Origin: Verrucomicrobiota bacterium | GTDB taxonomy: Bacteria; Verrucomicrobiota; Kiritimatiellia; SS1-B-03-39; UBA6053 | Assembly (NCBI GenBank): GCA_020831625.1 | Contig: JAFIGD010000005.1 | Location: forward strand, 62,001 to 126,000 | Length of the DNA: 64,000 bases | Direction of reading: 5' to 3' | Shown here: in pieces, positions 17,834 to 26,098 of the stretch | How positions within the stretch are numbered: position 1 is the stretch's first letter | Layout of the letters: every line of letters starts with the position of its first letter | Position numbers and translations under genes: made by a program | The notes under the pieces: model-generated | What the model saw: the letters and a program-made list of their open reading frames with translations, nothing else | The model's database searches: none | What the model was told of the DNA's origin: nothing

Positions 17834-20020
17834 ATGAGGAAAAGCCCCGGCGTTTGGCTTGCGGTTCTCGTCGGGATGTTCAGGACGGTGGCCATGGCTT
17901 CGGGCGGCACGGCGGACGGGGGCTTCGTGATGACCGAACATATGATGATTCTGGTGCTGGAACTCGGGGTGATTCTGTTCGCGGCCAAACTCGGGGGACT
18001 TTTGTTCAACCGGCTGAATCAACCGGGGGTGCTGGGGGAATTGCTGAGCGGGGTGCTGATCGGGCCTTTCGCGCTGGGCGGTTTGGCCTTTCCCGGATTT
18101 GAGGCGGGTTTGTTTCCCTTGCCGCCCGAGGGGGGCGCGGTGTCGCCGGAACTGTACGCGTTCGGGTCGGTGGCGGCGGTGATCCTGCTGTTTGATGTGG
18201 GATTGGAAACGGACCTGAAGCTTTTGATCCGCTACTCGGCCGCCGGAAGTCTGGTGGGGGCGGGCGGGGTGCTGGTTTCGTTTTTTGCCGGGGCGGGCAT
18301 TACGGCGGGCCTGTCGGGGATGCTGCTGGGCATGCCGTTTTCAATCGTTCATCCGGTGGCGCTGTTCATGGGAGTGGTGTCCACGGCCACGTCGGTCGGG
18401 ATTACGGCGAGGGTGCTCTCGGAAAAGCGGAAACTTGATTCGCCGGAGGGCGTGACCATCCTGTCGGCGGCGGTGGTGGATGATGTGATCGGGATTATCC
18501 TGTTGGCGGTGGTTCTGGGCATGGTGGCCTCGGGCGCGGCGGGAGGCGAGGTGGACTGGGGCCGCGTGGGGATGATCGGATTGAAGGCGCTGGGGGTTTG
18601 GCTGCTGGCGACCCTTGCGGGAATCGCGGCCTCGCGGCATATCAGCGGCGCGTTGAAGCGGTTGAAGGATCCCACCGGCATGGCGGTGCTGGCGCTGGGT
18701 CTGGCGCTGTTGCTGGCGGGGATTTTTGAACATGCGGGGCTGGCCATGATTATCGGGGCGTATGTGACCGGTCTGTCGCTGTCTCAGACGGACATCAGCC
18801 ATGTTGTGCGCGAAAAACTGCAGCCGGTGTACGCGTTTTTGGTGCCGGTGTTCTTTTGCATCACGGGAATGATGATCGATGTGAACACCCTGTTTTCCGC
18901 TCCGGTATTGAGTTTCGGGCTGGTGTTCACGCTGGTGGCGTTTTTGTCGAAACTGCTGGGATGCGGTCTGCCGGCCCTGATGGCGAATTTCAACCTGCGC
19001 GGAGCCTGCCGGATTGGCGTGGGTATGATGCCCCGCGGAGAGGTGGGGTTGATTGTGGCGGGGATCGGAACCAACGCGGCGCTGATGCCCGGCGGGGCTC
19101 CGCTGCCGGACACGCTGTTCGCCTCGGTGGTGCTGATGGTGATGCTGAGCACGCTGCTGGCCCCTCCGCTGCTGGCCCGGTTGCTGGCGGAAGGAGGGGC
19201 GGGCACCCGGATAGAACCGTCTCCGGACCAGAGCCGGGTTCCGCTGGAAATGAATCTTCCTTCGGAACAGATGGCGGATTTTTTTGTGCAAAAGCTGCTG
19301 GCTGAATTTGAGGAGGAGGGCTTTTTCTGGCATCGGTTGGACCGCGAAAACCATCTGTATCAACTCCGGAAAGACGAGGTGATTATTGATTTTCAGCGGA
19401 TTGAGACGGCGCTGGTGTTTCACGGATCCTCATCGGATCTGGTTCTGGTGCGCGGGGTGCTGCTGGAGGCCGGGGCCAGTTTGGAGGATGCACTGCGGGG
19501 GATGCGTCGCCCCTTTGACACGCGGGCGCTTGGGCATGAGTTTTTATTTAACAGCGACACAACCGGCCTGCCCAAGCGGTTTCAGCTCGGACAGGTGCTT
19601 ACCCCGGACCGGATTGTGCCGGAACTGAAAGGACGGACAAAGGCCGAGGTGGTGGATGAGTTACTGCAGGTGCTGGTGGCAAAAGGAGATCTTTCGGATT
19701 TGAGTGCGGGCCGGGCCGCGATCTGGGAGCGGGAGGGCAAGATGTCCACGGCGCTGGAGGCGGGGGTTGCGATTCCGCACGGGAAAACGGACGCGGTGGG
19801 ACGTCTGGTTTGTGTGATGGGGGTGAGTCCGGACGGTATTGACGCCGCATCGCTGGACGGGGCGCTCTCTCATTATTTTGTGCTGACCCTGTCGCCAAAA
19901 TCAAAACCCGCGCCGCATATTCAGTTTATGGCGGCGGTCAGTCAGGCTTTGAACACGGAAAGGCGTTTGAAAATTCTCCAGGAGAAGACCGCCGAAGGGA
20001 TTCATGCGGTTTTGGTGTGA
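17834..20020 (+). CDS. CPA2-type cation/proton antiporter fused to a PTS EIIA domain
   Basis: At 728 residues this is much longer than a plain antiporter. Residues 1-20 could be a signal-like helix. Residues about 35-445 hold 12 or so hydrophobic helices of the Na+/H+ exchanger (CPA2/KefB-like) fold, with VVDDVIGIILLAVVLG carrying the paired Asp of the ion site. A linker of about 150 residues follows. The last ~150 residues are an EIIA domain of the fructose/Ntr class: WEREGKMSTALEAGVAIPHGKT has the phospho-acceptor His at residue 649. Phosphorylation there could tie ion transport to PEP supply. No EI or HPr gene is in the window. Similar fusions occur in other bacteria, but their physiology is poorly known. 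Confidence 0.88.
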   Translation: MRKSPGVWLAVLVGMFRTVAMASGGTADGGFVMTEHMMILVLELGVILFAAKLGGLLFNRLNQPGVLGELLSGVLIGPFALGGLAFPGFEAGLFPLPPEGGAVSPELYAFGSVAAVILLFDVGLETDLKLLIRYSAAGSLVGAGGVLVSFFAGAGITAGLSGMLLGMPFSIVHPVALFMGVVSTATSVGITARVLSEKRKLDSPEGVTILSAAVVDDVIGIILLAVVLGMVASGAAGGEVDWGRVGMIGLKALGVWLLATLAGIAASRHISGALKRLKDPTGMAVLALGLALLLAGIFEHAGLAMIIGAYVTGLSLSQTDISHVVREKLQPVYAFLVPVFFCITGMMIDVNTLFSAPVLSFGLVFTLVAFLSKLLGCGLPALMANFNLRGACRIGVGMMPRGEVGLIVAGIGTNAALMPGGAPLPDTLFASVVLMVMLSTLLAPPLLARLLAEGGAGTRIEPSPDQSRVPLEMNLPSEQMADFFVQKLLAEFEEEGFFWHRLDRENHLYQLRKDEVIIDFQRIETALVFHGSSSDLVLVRGVLLEAGASLEDALRGMRRPFDTRALGHEFLFNSDTTGLPKRFQLGQVLTPDRIVPELKGRTKAEVVDELLQVLVAKGDLSDLSAGRAAIWEREGKMSTALEAGVAIPHGKTDAVGRLVCVMGVSPDGIDAASLDGALSHYFVLTLSPKSKPAPHIQFMAAVSQALNTERRLKILQEKTAEGIHAVLV

Positions 20021-20071
20021 TTCCGGTCCCTTTTACCGCCGGGAATAAACGGTGGGAACGGGGCAAGCTCC

Positions 20072-20100
20072 TTGACAAGTGCCCCGGTCTGCTTCATAAG
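20072..20100 (+). promoter_or_regulatory. Sigma-70-type promoter of the polysaccharide export gene
   Basis: A perfect -35 box TTGACA (20072-20077) is followed after 17 bases by CATAAG (20095-20100, four of six matches to TATAAT). It lies 28 bases upstream of the ATG at 20129. The position, spacing and lack of another start site nearby support it. Confidence 0.6.
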
Positions 20101-20128
20101 CATGGAAAATCTATTCAGAGGATCCGTC

Positions 20129-20947
20129 ATGAAATCAGCGTTTTGTCGTTTTATTGCCGTAATGTTTTCCGGTGTGCTGTTTCCGCTTTTCAGCCAGGAA
20201 AACGGGGGGGAAGGGGTGGGGTTCCGCTTGGTGGAGCCTGTCCGTCCCGCCCCCGCCCCCGCCCGCGACGCGGACCCCGCGCCCGCAGCTGCACCGGCTC
20301 CGGAACGGATTCGTTTGGACGGGAGGAATCCTGCCGCCACCGCCTCTCTGACCGCCGAAGAGCGGGCCGCGCTTCAGTTGGCGCTGGAGGGAGACGGCGT
20401 GCGGGGGCGCAGCGGCAACATGATTCTGCCCGGAATGCAGGTTGTGGTGAATGTGCTGGTTCAGGGCAAAGAGGAAATTCGCACCAATCCGCAGCGGATT
20501 AACGAATCCGGCCGGATTGCGCTGCCGCTGATTTTGAATGTCCCGGTGGCCAACATGAGCCTTGAGGAGATCGAAAACCGCCTGGCGGAACTCTACAGTG
20601 AATATTTCCGGGAGCCGCATGTGATTGTTGAGTTTATCGGCTCCACCGATGATCCCTACCTGTCCCCCTGGGGCTTTGTGACCCTGATGGGCAATGTGGC
20701 CCGCCCCGGACCTGTCGCGGTCCCGCCCACACAAAACATGACCGTCAGCGGAGCAATCAAAGCCGCGGGCGGCGAATCCTCCAGCGCAAACACCACCTCC
20801 ATCACCGTGTTTCGCCCGAATTTGGAGGCCAACTCCGTGGAACGCTACTCGGTGAATTTGCGGAACGTGGGCCGCCGGGGAAATCATGAGGACGACATCA
20901 CCGTTAAAGCCGGCGATGTGATTTTTATTCCGGAACGGATTTTCTGA
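20129..20947 (+). CDS. Wza-like polysaccharide export protein
   Basis: The 272-residue secreted protein has a signal peptide (residues 1-23, ending FSQEN). A Pro/Ala-rich linker (residues about 32-60) leads to a Poly_export domain: MQVVVNVLVQGKEEIRTNPQRINESGRIALP... and LEEIENRLAELYSEYFREPHVIVEF. One SLBB-type soluble ligand-binding domain follows (FVTLMGNVARPGPVAVP... to AGDVIFIPERIF). Such proteins form the outer-membrane or periplasmic channel of capsule and exopolysaccharide export. It has no lipobox and no C-terminal amphipathic helix, so it may lack the Wza outer-membrane collar. The start at 20129 has GAGG 9 bases upstream. Wzm/Wzt lie 2.3 kb upstream and could be partners. Confidence 0.85.
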   Translation: MKSAFCRFIAVMFSGVLFPLFSQENGGEGVGFRLVEPVRPAPAPARDADPAPAAAPAPERIRLDGRNPAATASLTAEERAALQLALEGDGVRGRSGNMILPGMQVVVNVLVQGKEEIRTNPQRINESGRIALPLILNVPVANMSLEEIENRLAELYSEYFREPHVIVEFIGSTDDPYLSPWGFVTLMGNVARPGPVAVPPTQNMTVSGAIKAAGGESSSANTTSITVFRPNLEANSVERYSVNLRNVGRRGNHEDDITVKAGDVIFIPERIF

Positions 20948-20948
20948 G

Positions 20949-21025
20949 TTATCCACACGGTTTCAGGGAGTTTTTTGTGATTATTGTGGACAAGGTTTCA
21001 TTTATACACAGGGGGCTGTTGATAA
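20949..21025. other. Cluster of four DnaA-box-like 9-mers
   Basis: In the 115-base gap before aroE there are two exact matches to TTATNCACA: TTATCCACA at 20949-20957 and TTATACACA at 21002-21010. Two one-mismatch boxes lie on the other strand, TTGTCCACA at 20985-20993 and TTATCAACA at 21017-21025. The stretch is AT-rich compared with its surroundings. It could be an origin, a DnaA-titration site or a DnaA-controlled promoter for aroE-pilD. No dnaA, dnaN or rpmH lies nearby. Confidence 0.5.
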
Positions 21026-21062
21026 CCTGTGCGCGGCACACAGATCGGAAGCCGGAGAGGAA

Positions 21063-21962
21063 ATGACCGACCCGGCTCCTGAAGGTCTGTCGCTGACGGG
21101 CAAAACGCGGGTTTTCGCGGTTTTGGGGCATCCGGTGGCGCACACCATGAGCCCGCCCATGCACCAGGCGGCGTTTCGGGCTTTGGGGATGGATGCGGTG
21201 TATGCCGCCTTTGATGTGGTTCCCGAAAAGCTGATGGCGGTGCTGCCCGCGATGGCGGCGATGGGATTCGGGGGCGTGAATTTAACCATCCCGCATAAAG
21301 AGGTGGCCTACAGGGGTCTTGAGGCACTGGCTCCGAGCGCGATGCGCTCGGCCTCGGTCAACACGGTTGTTTTCCGGGAAGACGGAAGCCTGGAGGGGCA
21401 CAGCACCGACGGCCACGGGTTGCGGATGGCGGTAAAGGAGGCGTTTGACACGGACTTTGCCGGGGTGACGGTGCTGCTGCTCGGATGCGGCGGCGCGGGG
21501 CGCGCGGCGGCGCGGGAGCTTGCCGAAGGGGGCGCGGTCCGTTTGGTGCTGGCGAACCGCAGTCCGGAACGGGCCCGGGGGCTGGCGGCCGAACTTTCCC
21601 GCGAGTATCCGGCGATGTTGGTGGAGGTCGCGCCGTCCTGGCCCCCGCCTCCGGAGACGGTGCAAGGCGTCGGGTTGATCCTGAACTCCACCGCTTTGGG
21701 TATGAAAGAGGGGGATTCCGCGCTGTTGACCGCGGAGCATTTGGGTTCGCACCACAAAATGCTGGATATGACCTACGTTCTGCGGGAAACGCCGATGATG
21801 GCGGCGGTGCGGGCGGCCGGAGGGCGGGCGGTCAACGGTTTGGGCATGCTGCTGCATCAGGGCGTGCGTTCTTTCGAATTGTGGACGGGGGTGCTTCCGC
21901 CGGTTGAACCTATGCGCGCCGCGTTGCGGAACGCGGTGTACGGAAAGAACGCCCATGTTTGA
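21063..21962 (+). CDS. aroE: Shikimate dehydrogenase
   Basis: AroE reduces 3-dehydroshikimate to shikimate with NADPH in aromatic amino-acid synthesis. The 299-residue protein has the substrate-binding N-terminus (FAVLGHPVAHTMSPPMHQAAF) and the catalytic Lys in GVNLTIPHKE. The partner Asp is in GHSTDGHGL. The nucleotide-binding loop GCGGAGRAAARELAEGG is followed by ANRSPERA. The NTSALG-like segment (NSTALGMKEGDSA) and C-terminal GLGMLLHQGVRSFELWTG complete the family pattern. The last eight bases overlap the start of the prepilin peptidase gene. The upstream gap has the DnaA-box cluster. Confidence 0.96.
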   Translation: MTDPAPEGLSLTGKTRVFAVLGHPVAHTMSPPMHQAAFRALGMDAVYAAFDVVPEKLMAVLPAMAAMGFGGVNLTIPHKEVAYRGLEALAPSAMRSASVNTVVFREDGSLEGHSTDGHGLRMAVKEAFDTDFAGVTVLLLGCGGAGRAAARELAEGGAVRLVLANRSPERARGLAAELSREYPAMLVEVAPSWPPPPETVQGVGLILNSTALGMKEGDSALLTAEHLGSHHKMLDMTYVLRETPMMAAVRAAGGRAVNGLGMLLHQGVRSFELWTGVLPPVEPMRAALRNAVYGKNAHV

Positions 21963-22800
21963 TGTCTACCGCGAGATGCCTCCGGAAGTCTGGCAGTCCG
22001 CTCCGGTTTTGTTGGTGGTCTGGTGTTTCGCGGCCTGCTGGGGCAGTTTCCTGAATGTTTGCATTTACCGGATACCGATGGAACTGTCGGTGGTCGCCCC
22101 GGGTTCGCATTGCTTTTCCTGTCAAAAGCCGGTGGCCTGGTACGACAACATTCCGGTGCTGAGCTGGTTTATTCTCCGGGGGAAGTGCCGGCATTGCGGT
22201 GCGGCGTTTTCGATCCGCTACGCGCTGGTCGAGGCCCTCACCGCAACCTTGTTTCTGGCGGTTTGGATGCGGTACGGACCCTCCTGGATTACGCCGGCGT
22301 ACTGGCTGATGTGTTTCGGACTGCTGCTGGGGTCCGGGGTGGATCTTGATGAAATGTGGATTCCCGACCGGGTGACCCTGGGCGGCATGATCATCGGGAT
22401 CCCGCTCAGCGCGCTGCTGCCGGAGCTGCACAGTCAGGACCTCTGGTATCAGGGACTGATCGCCTCGTGTCTCGGGGCCGCCGCAGGCTTCGGGAGCTTA
22501 TGGGCGGTGGGCAAAATCGGCACCTGGCTCTTTAAAAAAGACGCCATGGGGTTTGGCGATGTGAAGCTCATGGGCGCGCTGGGGGCGTTTTTAGGCGCAC
22601 CGGCCATTCTGTATATCGTTTTTGTGGCCGCTTTGCTCGGATCGGTTGTGGGGGTTACCCTGATTGCCTGCGGAAAAAAAGAACTGGGTGGAAAAATCCC
22701 GTTTGGACCGTATATATCCGCGGCGGCGATCAGTTGGATCTTCGGCGGTGAGCGGCTTCTGGACTGGTATCTGGAAATTTTCCGGATGCCGGTCGGCTAA
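21955..22800 (+). CDS. pilD: Prepilin peptidase / N-methyltransferase (type IV pilus or type II secretion)
   Basis: This 281-residue inner-membrane aspartic peptidase cuts and methylates type IV prepilins or pseudopilins. The N-terminal part has GSFLNVCIYRIP and two zinc-binding CxxC pairs (CFSCQKPVAWYDNIPVLSW and CRHCG), which belong to the methyltransferase domain. The catalytic Asp residues lie in GVDLDEMWIPD and in GFGDVKLMGALG, the GxGD signature of the family. About seven membrane helices are present. The start at 21955 overlaps aroE by eight bases. No pilin or secretion genes are adjacent. Confidence 0.93.
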   Translation: MFDVYREMPPEVWQSAPVLLVVWCFAACWGSFLNVCIYRIPMELSVVAPGSHCFSCQKPVAWYDNIPVLSWFILRGKCRHCGAAFSIRYALVEALTATLFLAVWMRYGPSWITPAYWLMCFGLLLGSGVDLDEMWIPDRVTLGGMIIGIPLSALLPELHSQDLWYQGLIASCLGAAAGFGSLWAVGKIGTWLFKKDAMGFGDVKLMGALGAFLGAPAILYIVFVAALLGSVVGVTLIACGKKELGGKIPFGPYISAAAISWIFGGERLLDWYLEIFRMPVG

Positions 22801-23603
22801 CCCATTACGCCCGGGCCCGTGTACGAGGGCACCGGATCGGTTTCGGACTGATCCGTCTCGATCTTTTTGATGCGGTCCCGCAATTGGGCGGCCTCTTCAT
22901 AATTTTCCATGTGGATGGCGTACTGAAGCTTTTGCTTGAGGCGGACGACAGGGTTGTCGTCGGTGCGCCGCTCGCGGATATCCTGAATCAGTTCCTCAAG
23001 CATGCCCAGTTCCACGCAGTCTGAGGGGGCGTCCTCCTCTTCGTCGAGCGCATCCAGAAATTCATGAATATCGGCCATGCCTTTCAGGATACAGTCCACG
23101 GCCTCGTCCACCCGGCCCTGCGCGGAGAGGAGTTCGGCCTGCGCGCGGGTGTTCATCATAAAGACATAGGGCTTGAACTGGATGAATTCCCAGATGAGAT
23201 CGTCGGATTCGGCGTATTTTTCAACCAAATCAAAGATTTTGAGGCTGTGCCGGGTGTCGCGGATTACGCGCTCGAAATCTTTGAGGACCATGAGACCGAG
23301 ATAGCGGTAGTAAAACTGAACGCACTCTTGTTGAAGTTCCGCGCATGCGTCTCCGTCGAGCGTGGGCCCGGAGCGTCGGTCGGTCACCATTTTGCGCCGG
23401 TAAAAATCGAGGGCGGTGTCGTGGCTGTGGGGGCGGGAGCCGTCCGGCCGGCCGTTGAGCCGCATCTGGAGGATGCCCAGGTCCAGGCGAAGCTGCAGTT
23501 CCTGTGTACCCTCCTCCGGACAGTCCACAAAGCGGGCGGTGACGGATGTTGGATCAAAGGGCCAGGATTTTAAGAGAGGAGAAAGATCATGGGGCGAGCT
23601 CAT
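22797..23603 (-). CDS. UVR-motif protein
   Basis: This is a 268-residue cytoplasmic protein that is mostly helical. Near the C-terminus, VVRLKQKLQYAIHMENYEEAAQLRDRIKKIE (about residues 216-248) is a UvrB/UvrC (UVR) motif, a helical hairpin used for protein-protein contact in UvrBC, McsA and ClpC. The remaining 200 residues match no family I recognise; they contain TPR-like helical stretches (AQAELLSAQGRVDEAVDCILKG). It has no nuclease, helicase or zinc motifs, so a repair role is not implied. The stop overlaps that of the prepilin peptidase on the other strand by four bases. Confidence 0.75.
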   Translation of the reverse strand: MSSPHDLSPLLKSWPFDPTSVTARFVDCPEEGTQELQLRLDLGILQMRLNGRPDGSRPHSHDTALDFYRRKMVTDRRSGPTLDGDACAELQQECVQFYYRYLGLMVLKDFERVIRDTRHSLKIFDLVEKYAESDDLIWEFIQFKPYVFMMNTRAQAELLSAQGRVDEAVDCILKGMADIHEFLDALDEEEDAPSDCVELGMLEELIQDIRERRTDDNPVVRLKQKLQYAIHMENYEEAAQLRDRIKKIETDQSETDPVPSYTGPGVMG

Positions 23604-23657
23604 TCCCGGAGCATAAAGGTTGCTGGAACATTTGCAATCCCTGAGCGGGAATCTTTT

Positions 23658-23693
23658 GAGTGACGAGTGACGAGTGACGAGTGACGAATGACG
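23658..23693. repeat. GTGACGA short tandem repeat
   Basis: Five near-perfect 7-10 base units of GAGTGACGA and GTGACGAATGACG lie between two minus-strand genes. The same word forms the array at the end of lnt (14441-14494). No gene or terminator was seen here. Confidence 0.75.
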
Positions 23694-23708
23694 CTGACAA
23701 ATGCGAGG

Positions 23709-24623
23709 TTATTTGCGCCAGGCGCTTGGAGAAACGCCCGATTTTTTTGAGAACCAGGCGCTGAAGGCGGAGGGGGCGGCAAATCCGCACTTTCGACTGA
23801 TATCCCGCAGGTTCAATGTTCCGTCATTCAACAATGTTTCCGCCCGCCGCATTCGAAGGGTGTCCAGAACGCCCTGGGGACTCAGGCCGGTTTCCTGCCG
23901 ACACCACCGCTGCAAACTGCGGGGGCTGATGTCCAGCGCCAGAGCCCAGTCGCGAATGTCCACACTCATGTCCAGGCTTTTGTCCAGGAGTTCCAGCGCC
24001 TCCATGCAGTCCCCGCCGATGTCTGGAAACAAGTCCCGCAAGGTGGCTTCCCGCTGTTCCTGTTCCGGAGGAAACACATATTTCGCGATCCACAGCCCCA
24101 GTTCCGCATTGGCGAGCAGCTGTTCCTCGCCGCCTTTCCACCAGGAGGCGTTGACCCTCACCATCATGCCCGCCGTGGGCCGGATACATCGCTCGGACAG
24201 TTGAAGCGGCATGGAGCGCCCCCAGATCTCATCCGGAGGGGGTTGAACGAGACCTTTTAGATATTTTCGGGAGGCGTTGGGGGTGTCCCGGGGACACAGG
24301 GGCATCCGCACCGCACCCCATTCCAGCCAGCTGAAAAGGGTGCTGGACGGAATGAGGACCGTATGCTTCGGGAGCGGAGGGAGACAAATCACCGCCGGTC
24401 CCTCATGAACGCTTTTCCTCTTTTCAGGGTCCAGCAAGGTGAAAGGGCCCTGATCAATCATGTAGGTGGTGTACCAGGGGAAACAGCCGGAGGGTTTGTT
24501 CAGGCCCGGTGACCGCCTGCCGCTCTGGCGACGGGCCTCCGCGCCTGAGAGGACGTGGGGGAAGTAGTCTCCTTTAGGAAATTCCGGGTGTATGTCTGTT
24601 TTCATGAAAGTGTCCGGAAACAT
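23709..24623 (-). CDS. AraC-family transcriptional regulator
   Basis: The 304-residue protein ends in a double helix-turn-helix AraC domain (about residues 205-304: DIRDWALALDISPRSLQRWCRQETGLSPQGVLDTLRMRRAE... and ISRKCGFAAPSAFSAWFSKKSGVSPSAWRK). The N-terminal 190 residues are a cupin-like or unrecognised sensor (PFTLLDPEKRKSVHEGPAVICLPPLPKHTVLIPSS). It is divergent from the damaged gene at 24735, which is its most likely target. An inner ATG at 24605 is a possible alternative start. Confidence 0.85.
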   Translation of the reverse strand: MFPDTFMKTDIHPEFPKGDYFPHVLSGAEARRQSGRRSPGLNKPSGCFPWYTTYMIDQGPFTLLDPEKRKSVHEGPAVICLPPLPKHTVLIPSSTLFSWLEWGAVRMPLCPRDTPNASRKYLKGLVQPPPDEIWGRSMPLQLSERCIRPTAGMMVRVNASWWKGGEEQLLANAELGLWIAKYVFPPEQEQREATLRDLFPDIGGDCMEALELLDKSLDMSVDIRDWALALDISPRSLQRWCRQETGLSPQGVLDTLRMRRAETLLNDGTLNLRDISRKCGFAAPSAFSAWFSKKSGVSPSAWRK

Positions 24624-24734
24624 GACATAGCCATTTCCCGTTTTTTTGCTAGGATGAAATATTATGAATCTTTTAGCGCTTTTGCGGCTAGCCCTTCTTT
24701 TTTTGCGAACAAGAATGCCTTAGTAGGATTTCCC

Positions 24735-25951
24735 ATGAATCATTTGATGCCATTGACAGCCGATACTGCCTATAATCGTAAGGTGGCCGCCCAGGCGGCC
24801 GCGCTGGGGGTGGACACCGTCCACTTCTCGCATACACTTTGCCATCATGCCGATGACCTGATGGATTCACCGGAACGGGCCGCGAAGATGCGGGATCTCC
24901 TGCGGATGTACCGCGGCCACGACATCAAGGTGTGGTGCTGGACCCATGAGGTGAAACATCCGCCCGCGCATTTGGTGGAGGATGGAAAACTGCTTGCGGA
25001 TGAAGACGCACTGTACTCGCATCTGGAAAAAAAGTACGCCACTTTTTTTCAGGAGACTTTACCCGGGTTGGAGGGTTTGGTGCTGACTTTCGCGGAAACG
25101 CAGTTCCCGGTGTATCAGGAGGATCGCATTAAAAGCGCGCTGGACCGGGGGGCGCGCACGGAGCGTTTGATTCGTCACATGCACGGAATTTACCGGAAAT
25201 CTTCCGTCGGTATCGTCATGGGCACGCCTCCGGTTGCCGGACGCTTTGTCTGCGTTTGGACCGGTATGCCGGGGATGCCGGGCAAAGCGCGGTGCATACG
25301 CCCTGGGGACACATTTTACTGCAGTCGGCCCAGTCCTTTGAAGCCAATCCGAACATCACCCTGGACGAATTTTGGGCACAGGTGCCCAGGGGGGACCTGA
25401 TTCGTCCGTTGCTGGAGATGTCGACGGAGGCGGTCTGCGGCTTTTTGTTTCCGCTGCACTTTTGGTTCGGAGACCACAGCAACCTGCCTGCTTACAAATA
25501 TGCGCGCACGCATCTGGTCGGCGGCAATGCGGACCGTCTGGTGGATTGGGCGGGGGGCCTCCTTTATCAGGAACGCGAGCGGAATTTCGAGAACATGCCC
25601 CTGTCGTTTTACCGGGATCTGGAGGCGGAGGGCGGAGAATCTCTGGCGCGTGTCTCGGCCTGCGAGGCGATTCTGGAGACGTTCCCTGCGGATTTGGCGG
25701 CGGAATGGCGTCCGGGGGTGGAGAACCTTCGTCTCTGGGCGGAATTGTTTGTGCGCTGCCGGGATGTGTTTTTCTCCCGCCGTTTGATGGAGGAACACCC
25801 CGGGGACATCCCGGAGGCGCACCTGGACCAAAAACGTTCGGAATTCCAAGCGCTTTTACGGGAGGCGGTTCCCCGGGTGGCCCAACAACGGTTGGAGGGC
25901 AGAGCGCCTAACGAAAACCGCCGCCACCCCTGGCAAAAATTCTTCGCCTGA
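24735..25951 (+). pseudogene. Disrupted barrel-like protein (frameshift or internal deletion)
   Basis: Two open frames appear to be halves of one protein. The first (24735 to about 25225) reads DTVHFSHTLCHHADDLM, then KVWCWTHEV and PGLEGLVLTFAETQFP, alternating strands and helices like a TIM barrel. The second, in another frame from about 25225 to 25951, begins SGCRTLCLRLDRYAGDAG, then HTPWGHILLQSAQSFEANP, and is mainly helical. They join near 25225 after RKSSVGIVMGTP. Either one base is lost, or a longer middle part of a larger enzyme is deleted. ATG 24735 has AGGA 8 bases upstream. It diverges from an AraC gene. The family is not recognised; a glycoside hydrolase is a guess. Confidence 0.65.
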
Positions 25952-26098
25952 TTTTCATCCCGGCCGTTTGTCTGATTTCAGAAATAAGGCCGAATAGAGT
26001 AAACAGCAAGTTCTTTTGTTTTCCGCCGGAATACGTTGGGCTTGAAACCGTTCAATCGCATTAGTTCGCCTTTTAACCTTATAATTTTTAGGAGTTTT

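Noticed and set aside
20949-21062. Firm call of chromosomal origin
   Set aside because: Strand base bias changes from gene to gene in this window, so no skew switch is evident, and no dnaA/dnaN is near. It is kept as a candidate only.
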